From assembly GCA_963591145.1 (NCBI GenBank), contig CAVARE010000032.1, forward strand, positions 1 to 38,104: a stretch of DNA of 38,104 nt, written 5' to 3'. A program made the position numbers and the translations under genes. This document shows positions 33,437 to 38,104 of the stretch, in pieces. The notes beneath the pieces are model-generated. The model was not told the DNA's origin and searched no databases. It saw only the letters and a list, made by a program, of their open reading frames with translations. The first letter of the stretch is position 1. Each line of letters begins with the position of its first letter. The stretch comes from RGIG5612 sp963591145 (GTDB taxonomy: Bacteria > Bacillota > Clostridia > Lachnospirales > Lachnospiraceae).

Positions 33437-34441
33437 TCACCCCTGAACGGCGGCTCTTACCGCCTGCACTGTCTGTGCTACTTTCTTGAATTCCTCTGGT
33501 CTTAATGACTGCGCGCCGTCGCATAAAGCATGGATTGGATCATTATGAACCTCGATTATGAGACCATCTGCTCCGCAGGCCGCCGCAGATGCTGCCATCG
33601 GCGGAACTAATCTGGCAATGCCTGTTGCATGACTTGGGTCAACGATCACTGGCAAATGTGACAGTTCATGAAGCATCGGCACTGCCGATATGTCCAGCGT
33701 ATTTCTCGTATAATCACTGAAGGTTCGGATGCCCCTCTCACACAAGATAACCTGCTCGTTGCCGCTGGCCATGATATATTCAGCGCTCATCAGCAGTTCT
33801 TTTAATGTATTGGCTAGACCTCTTTTTAAGAGAATCGGCTTATTTACCTTGCCCAGCTCCTTAAGAAGGTCGAAATTCTGCATATTTCTGGCGCCGACCT
33901 GGATAACATCTACGTCTTCGAACAGATCAAGGTCAGTTACACTCATGATCTCCGTTACGATGGGAAGCCCAGTCTCCTGACGGGCGATCTTAAGAAGCTC
34001 TAAGCCCTCTGCCTTAAGTCCCTGGAAATCATATGGGGATGTACGGGGCTTAAATGCGCCGCCTCTTAACATATCGGCTCCATATTCCTTGACAGCTCTG
34101 GCGATCTCAACGATCTGATCCTCTGATTCCACGGAACATGGGCCTGCGATCATGGCAAAATGGCCGCCGCCTATCTTCACATCGCCGACGGATATTATTG
34201 TATCATCAGGATGGAACTTGCGGTTACATGTTTTGAAGCTTTCTGTAACTTTTTTTACAGAATCTACAATATCAAGGCTTTCAACTAACTGTTCATCTAT
34301 TCTCTGAGTGTTGCCGATAAGTCCTAATACTGTCTGATATTCTCCGACGGCCACATGAACCTTGACACCCATTCCTTCAAGCCAGTTAATGACCTGTTCC
34401 TGTTTCTTCTCATCAGCATTTGGTTTTAATACAACTATCAT
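33437..34441 (-). CDS. aroF: 3-deoxy-7-phosphoheptulonate synthase with N-terminal ferredoxin-like regulatory domain
   Basis: First shikimate-pathway enzyme, PEP plus erythrose-4-phosphate to DAHP. 334 residues. Residues 1-70 (MIVVLKPNADEKKQEQVINWLEGMGVKVHV) form the ferredoxin-like domain that gives Tyr/Phe feedback in the AroAI-beta class, as in Thermotoga. The barrel shows MIAGPCSVESEDQIVEIARAVKEYGADMLRGGAFKPRTSPYDFQGL, VGARNMQNFDLLKELGKVNKPILLKRG, ERGIRTFSDYTRNTLDISAVP and VDPSHATG. The start is ATG 34441 with GAGGG eight bases upstream; the frame is open to 34477 without homology. Head of the operon, behind the Phe leader attenuator, so control at both RNA and enzyme level is likely. Confidence 0.95.
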   Translation of the reverse strand: MIVVLKPNADEKKQEQVINWLEGMGVKVHVAVGEYQTVLGLIGNTQRIDEQLVESLDIVDSVKKVTESFKTCNRKFHPDDTIISVGDVKIGGGHFAMIAGPCSVESEDQIVEIARAVKEYGADMLRGGAFKPRTSPYDFQGLKAEGLELLKIARQETGLPIVTEIMSVTDLDLFEDVDVIQVGARNMQNFDLLKELGKVNKPILLKRGLANTLKELLMSAEYIMASGNEQVILCERGIRTFSDYTRNTLDISAVPMLHELSHLPVIVDPSHATGIARLVPPMAASAAACGADGLIIEVHNDPIHALCDGAQSLRPEEFKKVAQTVQAVRAAVQG

Positions 34442-34509
34442 TAGAATTCCCTCTTCATCCTCTGGCCTGTCATGCATGGCCGCCGGCTTATTTGCTTCAC
34501 ATATCTGCG

Positions 34510-34541
34510 AAAAAAATGCGGCACATGCAATTTGTGCCGCA
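34510..34541 (-). terminator. attenuator terminator upstream of aroF
   Basis: On the minus strand TGCGGCACA (34533-34541) pairs perfectly with TGTGCCGCA (34517-34525) and is followed by a run of U (34510-34516), an intrinsic terminator about 70 bases before aroF. The 5' arm region ATGCGGCACAAAT (34530-34542) can alternatively pair with ATTTGTAGTGCAT (34569-34581): six and four base pairs around a 3x3 internal loop. The two foldings exclude each other. Confidence 0.88.
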
Positions 34542-34594
34542 TCAACTTTCTTCTATTAAGAACTTTTTATGCACTACAAATCGCCTCTACTTGT

Positions 34595-34648
34595 TTATTC
34601 AGTAAAGTAAAAGGAAAATGTAAAGCTAAAAAAGTATCTATTATTCAT
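34595..34648 (-). CDS. Phe-rich leader peptide of the aromatic operon
   Basis: 17-codon reading frame, MNNRYFFSFTFSFYFTE: six Phe and two Tyr codons among 17, all Phe as TTT. ATG 34648 has AAAGGG eight bases upstream. The stop codon lies 13 bases before the antiterminator strand (34569-34581), with the terminator hairpin after that. The layout is that of pheL/pheA-type ribosome-mediated attenuation: stalling at Phe codons would allow the antiterminator, and reaching the stop brings the ribosome up against it. The adjacent operon ends in phenylalanine-specific PheA. The frame and codons are seen directly; regulatory action is inference from this arrangement. Confidence 0.85.
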   Translation of the reverse strand: MNNRYFFSFTFSFYFTE

Positions 34649-34693
34649 TATACAACCCTTTCTCGTGCCGTTGTTTTCCCAGGCACGGGCTGT

Positions 34694-34722
34694 ATTCTAT
34701 CACACAGAATCAGGGTTATCAA
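34694..34722 (-). promoter_or_regulatory. promoter of the aromatic operon
   Basis: TTGATA (34717-34722) and TAGAAT (34694-34699) with a 17-base spacer on the minus strand. The transcript would begin near 34687 with a CGTGCC/GGCACG hairpin (34664-34687), then the Phe leader peptide. No T-box sequence is present in the leader. Confidence 0.72.
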
Positions 34723-34745
34723 TAGAATATATCAGCTAATTTGTT

Positions 34746-34774
34746 ATTATCCATTAATGTTTTTAATAGATAAT
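34746..34774 (-). terminator. A/U-rich hairpin after degV
   Basis: ATTATCCATTAA and TTAATAGATAAT pair with one mismatch, which is a G-U pair on the transcribed minus strand. It starts 10 bases after the degV stop. No clear U-run follows, so it is a weak terminator at best. It separates degV from the aro promoter. Confidence 0.5.
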
Positions 34775-34784
34775 TAATTTGCCA

Positions 34785-35654
34785 TTATCTATGCTTGCCG
34801 AGGAAAAATACTGCTAAGGTTCCAGGGCCTGAATGTGAGCCTATAACAGGTCCAATGTCTGTTATGAGATCAGCCTTCTTACCGCCATTTCTGGCCATGA
34901 TCATCTCTTCTAATTTCTGGGCATCCTCGCGACAGTCACCATTGCAGATGAAATACATACCATGCTCCGGGTCTCTTGCCAGTTCAAAGTATTTGTCAAC
35001 CACAGCTGCTATGGACTTCTTGCGGCCTCTTACATTGACCGTAGGCACCAGGTGTCCCTCTTCATCAACATGAAGGAGAGGCTTTAGATTGAGCATGCTT
35101 CCCATGAAAGCCGCCGCCTTGCTGCAGCGTCCGCTTCTCTTAAGATAAACCAGATCTCCAACCGTGAACCAATGTCCCAGATAAGGAACATTCTCCCTTA
35201 TATAGGCTGCGATATCTTCCATCGACTCACCTTTCTCTCTCTTAAGAACGGCCATGTATACGAACATTCCCAGCCCGGCTGATGCACACAGAGTATCAAC
35301 AACTATTATCTTGCGATCCGGATATTTTTCCATCAATTCATTTGCAACTATCGCACCCGTATTAACGGTGCCGCTGAGAGCTGACGAAAATCCCACATAC
35401 AGAATGTCCTTGCCTTCCTGTAATATCGGCTCAAAGCTCTTGATAAAATCATCCATATTGGCTGCGGATGTCTTGAAGGTATCCCCATCCTTCATCTTCT
35501 GATAGAAGACATCAACCGGCATCTCGCGCTGAGTATATACCTGTTCTGTCTTCACATCTCTGAAGAGAAGGTCTATGCATCTTACGTTCCATTCATCTAA
35601 TTTCTCTGGAACTATATCGCAGCCTGTATCAGTAAATATCTCAAAATTATTCAA
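34785..35654 (-). CDS. DegV family fatty-acid-binding protein (FakB-like)
   Basis: 289 residues. DegV/FakB proteins bind a fatty acid and present it to a FakA kinase for phospholipid synthesis. Family features: FEIFTDTGCDIVPEKLDEW, FKTSAANMDDFIKSFEPIL (the T-S-A/Q-P-type loop), ILYVGFSSALSGTVNTGAI, IIVVDTLCASAGLGMFVYMA, and near the end DIGPVIGSHSGPGTLAVFFLG (the R/H-G-P-G motif). Start is TTG 35654 with GGGGG nine bases upstream; no in-frame ATG fits. It follows the SnoaL-like gene by 18 bases, so the two are co-transcribed. Confidence 0.9.
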   Translation of the reverse strand: MNNFEIFTDTGCDIVPEKLDEWNVRCIDLLFRDVKTEQVYTQREMPVDVFYQKMKDGDTFKTSAANMDDFIKSFEPILQEGKDILYVGFSSALSGTVNTGAIVANELMEKYPDRKIIVVDTLCASAGLGMFVYMAVLKREKGESMEDIAAYIRENVPYLGHWFTVGDLVYLKRSGRCSKAAAFMGSMLNLKPLLHVDEEGHLVPTVNVRGRKKSIAAVVDKYFELARDPEHGMYFICNGDCREDAQKLEEMIMARNGGKKADLITDIGPVIGSHSGPGTLAVFFLGKHR

Positions 35655-35672
35655 ATCGGCATTCCCCCATTC

Positions 35673-36044
35673 TCAGAACTGGCCACGGCCATTGGCAGTA
35701 TTAGACTCGTCAATATTGCCCTGCAATATATCCCAGTGCTCTGCTAATTTGCCATCCTGTATTCTGTAAATATCAGCAACCTTATTAACCGAGCCATTTA
35801 CGCCCATTGTACATTTGAAGAATACGCATACTTCATTGTTCTCATTTTCGAAGATTTTCTTGATCTCCATATGCGGCTTGCCGGCAAGAAACTTCTCACA
35901 GAATTTTTTGAAGCCTTCCTTGCCATCTTCAACTGTAGGATTATGCTGCATGTAATCGTCGCGCATATATTCATCAAGATTTGACAGATCCCACTTATTA
36001 AATACTTCATCATATACCTTTAATACGAGTTCCTTGTTTGTCAT
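35673..36044 (-). CDS. SnoaL-like/NTF2-fold protein (ester cyclase family)
   Basis: 123 residues. The sequence KELVLKVYDEVFNKWDLSNLDEYMRDDYMQHNPTVEDGKEGFKKFCEKFL, then VADIYRIQDGKLAEHWDILQ, is the typical SnoaL-like pattern (cone-shaped NTF2 fold). The function of such proteins in Clostridia is generally unknown. The frame extends to 36080, but ATG 36044 has AAGGAG eight bases before it. First gene of a two-gene unit with degV, divergent from the padR pair. Confidence 0.85.
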   Translation of the reverse strand: MTNKELVLKVYDEVFNKWDLSNLDEYMRDDYMQHNPTVEDGKEGFKKFCEKFLAGKPHMEIKKIFENENNEVCVFFKCTMGVNGSVNKVADIYRIQDGKLAEHWDILQGNIDESNTANGRGQF

Positions 36045-36101
36045 CGGCTTATCTCCTTTTGCAGTTAATATGGTATTCATTTTTCTGTATTTTTCGATTT
36101 T

Positions 36102-36130
36102 ATTGTAAGCGAGAGGCCCTTTGGAATCAA
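36102..36130 (-). promoter_or_regulatory. promoter of the SnoaL-like/degV unit
   Basis: TTGATT (36125-36130) and TACAAT (36102-36107) with a 17-base spacer on the minus strand, giving a leader of about 50 bases. Confidence 0.6.
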
Positions 36131-36329
36131 CTAGATTTTCATAACGTTTTTGTCTGTCTCTCCTATGTTCATTTTAATAAAAAAGCCTGAATATAGCACG
36201 CAAATTTTCTTTCCCGGGTCAATAAACGTACAATGTTGCCGTCAAAATAATACATTTATGTGAAAATCTATCCTTCTGCAAGAAATGAACGTACATGCTC
36301 GACGATTTTTAAATGATGGACATTTGTTA
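36131..36329. other. divergent intergenic region
   Basis: No gene seen between the two divergent promoters. The sequence AACGTACA occurs twice, 60 bases apart (near 36229 and 36289). No stable hairpin with a U-run was noticed. Confidence 0.4.
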
Positions 36330-36378
36330 TTGACATACCTAGTATATCAAGGTATTATTTGCATAGATAATCAAGGTA
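36330..36378 (+). promoter_or_regulatory. padR promoter with overlapping operator-like dyad
   Basis: TTGACA (36330-36335) and TATTAT (36353-36358), spacer 17. The spacer region is a dyad, ATACCT-N9-AGGTAT (36335-36355), and the half-site ATCAAGGTA recurs at 36370-36378, just before the GGAGG ribosome site. PadR proteins usually repress their own promoter through such a dyad, so this is a likely autoregulatory operator. Confidence 0.72.
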
Positions 36379-36391
36379 CGGAGGAAAACCG

Positions 36392-36721
36392 ATGTCAAAG
36401 AATAATAATTTTGGAAATACAGACTTGCTCTTGATGGGCTTACTCAAGGATGAAGATTTATATGGTTATCTGATAACACAGAGGCTCGCAGAACAATCCA
36501 ATCATTTTTTTGAAATGAAAGAGGGAACATTGTATCCGCTTCTTCATCAACTGGAGGAAAAGGGATACCTAGAATCATACAAAAAAATTGCCGAATCAGG
36601 AAAAGAGCGGAAGTATTACCATTTGACACAAAATGGCCGTAAATACTTCGAAACAAAAGTGGAAAATTGGAATCAGTACTATTCAGCGGTTAACGGGATA
36701 TTAGGAGGTTGCGATGGATGA
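36392..36721 (+). CDS. PadR family transcriptional regulator
   Basis: 109-residue winged-helix repressor. LLLMGLLKDEDLYGYLITQRLAEQSNHFFEMKEGTLYPLLHQLEEKGYLESYKK is the PadR core, with the G-T-L-Y-P-x-L recognition segment, followed by the wing ERKYYHLTQNGRKYF. ATG with GGAGG upstream. The gene overlaps the next one by 8 bases, and the AGGAGG that starts the next gene lies inside this one. The pairing with a HAAS-type membrane protein is a recurring Firmicutes arrangement. Confidence 0.94.
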   Translation: MSKNNNFGNTDLLLMGLLKDEDLYGYLITQRLAEQSNHFFEMKEGTLYPLLHQLEEKGYLESYKKIAESGKERKYYHLTQNGRKYFETKVENWNQYYSAVNGILGGCDG

Positions 36722-37967
36722 ACGTGGAATCAAGGAGCAATACCTTAATGATATAAAAAACAAGATAAAATGGAAAAAGGCGAAAACTACAGCAGTGGCC
36801 GAAATATCTGATCATATAGATGATCTATACGATAATTATATTGCAGCTGGAGATTCCATCGATGATGCAATGGATAAGGCTGTTAAGCAGATTGGCGACC
36901 CTGAGCTGGTAGGAAGTATGCTTAATGAAGTCTATAGGCCGAATGTGAATTTTGAAATTATCATTATGTTAGTCTCATTTGCCATATTCGGCTGCTTTAT
37001 ACATGGTTTTTATTCAGGATATTCAAGCATAATTGGTATATTAATCGGAGCGGCAGCAGCCGTCTGCCTGTACTGGCTGGATTATGAGGAATTTGCAAAA
37101 AGAATACCCCTTATGTACAGCGGATATGTCATACTGGCAGCGGTTACATTTGTATTTGATGAATTTTTTGCACCAGTCAGCATGTCAGGCTCAACCAGGT
37201 GGTGTTACATATTAATGCTAAGTCCTTTTCTTCATGCCGGGCTGGTATATTACTTGAAGAATAAGAAAATACGACTGGAAGTTCCTGCATTCTGGGGAAC
37301 ATTTATCATACCGCTGGCGATTCTGGCGATAAGTGGAAACGCGAGCTACGTCACCGTGCTGTTAGTAATGGATACTCTGGAAATAATTCTATTAATAAGA
37401 AAAGATTCGTCATTTTTGAGAATAATGTGCAAAAATAAGACGGTAAATATTATCGCAACAATTGCAATGGCTGCGGCGCTGTTCTTATCTGTCAGATGTA
37501 TTATATCGAATCTCAGCATGGATACGTCAGATCAGATCTTTATTGCAAATGCATGGAAATCTATGCAATTCACGGGAGAAAATCTACGTGATGCAGTAAT
37601 GAACAATGCCAATATAACAAAAGCAGCATTTCCGCTGTTGTATCTGTCGTTCCGTTACGGATTGGTGGCAACATGTGTTATCTTATTCTTCTATGCCCTG
37701 TTGGCAGCGGTTTTAATCCGTGTAATTGTTAAGCAAAAAACAAGACTGGGCGCGCAGCTATCACTCATGATAGCTATACTATATGCGGTACAATTACTGG
37801 CAGCGCTGTTGTGTAACTTGGGATTAATAAGTCCGTCGTTATACATATCCTTCCCGTTCTTCGGCGGCGGGGTAATGACCTTCGTAGACTATGCACTGCT
37901 GGGCATGCTGCTCTCAATATCAAGGTATCAAAGCATTAAATCTGATGGGCATATTGTATGTGACTAA
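36714..37967 (+). CDS. HAAS-like domain fused to a degenerate FtsW/RodA (SEDS)-like membrane protein
   Basis: 417 residues. Residues 1-78 (MDERGIKEQYLNDIKNKIKWKKAK, ISDHIDDLYDNYIAAGDSIDDAMDKAVKQIGDPELVG) are a HAAS/DUF1700-type cytosolic helical domain, usual partner of PadR regulators. Residues about 80-410 have around ten membrane helices. The last ~110 residues resemble the C terminus of FtsW/RodA/SpoVE: FRYGLVATCVILFFYALLAAVLIR, then SFPFFGGGVMTFVDYALLGMLLSISRYQSI (compare P-F-I-S-Y-G-G-S-S ... G-L-L-L-S-I-S-R). The catalytic Asp expected before this part (T-D-F-I-F-A) seems replaced by T-K-A-A-F-P, so glycosyltransferase activity is doubtful. Probably a membrane sensor or stress-response protein; this is inference. 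Confidence 0.8.
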   Translation: MDERGIKEQYLNDIKNKIKWKKAKTTAVAEISDHIDDLYDNYIAAGDSIDDAMDKAVKQIGDPELVGSMLNEVYRPNVNFEIIIMLVSFAIFGCFIHGFYSGYSSIIGILIGAAAAVCLYWLDYEEFAKRIPLMYSGYVILAAVTFVFDEFFAPVSMSGSTRWCYILMLSPFLHAGLVYYLKNKKIRLEVPAFWGTFIIPLAILAISGNASYVTVLLVMDTLEIILLIRKDSSFLRIMCKNKTVNIIATIAMAAALFLSVRCIISNLSMDTSDQIFIANAWKSMQFTGENLRDAVMNNANITKAAFPLLYLSFRYGLVATCVILFFYALLAAVLIRVIVKQKTRLGAQLSLMIAILYAVQLLAALLCNLGLISPSLYISFPFFGGGVMTFVDYALLGMLLSISRYQSIKSDGHIVCD

Positions 37968-38000
37968 AAAGATTGAGATGAGACAAAATGATAAAAACAG

Positions 38001-38032
38001 CACAGCCTTCCATGTAAAAATGGAAGGCTGTG
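38001..38032. terminator. bidirectional terminator at the right end
   Basis: CACAGCCTTCCAT (38001-38013) and ATGGAAGGCTGTG (38020-38032) form a perfect 13-bp stem 33 bases after the last gene. On the minus strand the stem is followed by CUGUUUUUA, a good terminator for a convergent gene beyond the edge; on plus the downstream tract is only partly U-rich. Confidence 0.78.
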
Positions 38033-38104
38033 TGGCGTTGTTTGCTATCAATATTGAACTATTAAGATATTAAATTTGATGAATATTTCTTATCTCTCAT
38101 ACAG

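Noticed and set aside
36131..36329. Small plus-strand frames and the two AACGTACA copies as an operator
   Set aside because: The two octamers are 60 bases apart, far from both promoters' core, and no symmetric site is formed; too little support.
1..38104. CRISPR arrays, tRNA genes, insertion sequences, prophage genes
   Set aside because: No regularly spaced direct repeats, cloverleaf sequences, transposases or phage proteins were recognised; the repeats present are single dispersed palindromes.

Overview
The window reads as chromosome of an anaerobic Gram-positive Clostridia member, most likely Lachnospiraceae. The grounds are gene content (a Tad pilus with Flp1-type pilin, FHA protein and TadE-like pseudopilins; an AroE-AroK fusion; a B12-binding radical SAM protein; PadR-type regulation), strong AGGAGG-type ribosome sites and several TTG starts. 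This placement is inference from family content; no rRNA gene lies inside the window. Nearly everything is on the minus strand; only the last two genes are on plus.

Layout. 1-424: no gene; a strong rRNA-type promoter points out of the left edge. 425-6622: a sulfur-amino-acid uptake locus. One secreted binding protein fuses an SBP_bac_3 domain to a MetQ/NlpA domain. It is followed by MetN and MetI, then by a polar-amino-acid ABC transporter (two permeases and an ATPase). Its leader encodes a 37-residue peptide with a Cys-Met-Cys-Met-Cys run and can fold as terminator or antiterminator. 6733-12583: purine salvage, xpt followed by a BMP-type nucleoside ABC transporter, behind a long structured leader. 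12605-13849: HIT protein and rhomboid protease. 13967-24903: a Tad pilus operon (tadZ, tadA, tadB, tadC, flp1, DUF5702-like protein, two TadE-like pseudopilins, prepilin peptidase, FHA protein). 24965-26683: a radical SAM protein. 26845-34722: an aromatic operon (aroF, aroB, aroA, aroC, pheA, aroE-aroK, aroQ) whose leader encodes a 17-residue peptide with six Phe and two Tyr, followed by a terminator/antiterminator pair. 34785-36044: DegV and a SnoaL-like protein. 36392-37967: a PadR regulator and a membrane protein combining a HAAS-like domain with a degenerate FtsW/RodA-like domain.

The main unexpected results are: (1) two separate candidate ribosome-mediated attenuators, one Cys/Met-rich and one Phe-rich, each with a readable leader peptide, promoter, terminator and competing antiterminator, where one would expect T-box or SAM riboswitches in Firmicutes; (2) a fused double binding protein that may serve two different ABC transporters; (3) a family of roughly 85-bp palindromic intergenic elements (four full copies and one internally deleted copy) with compensatory base changes in the stems, each nested in a further unrelated inverted repeat.

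No tRNA, CRISPR array, insertion sequence or prophage was seen.
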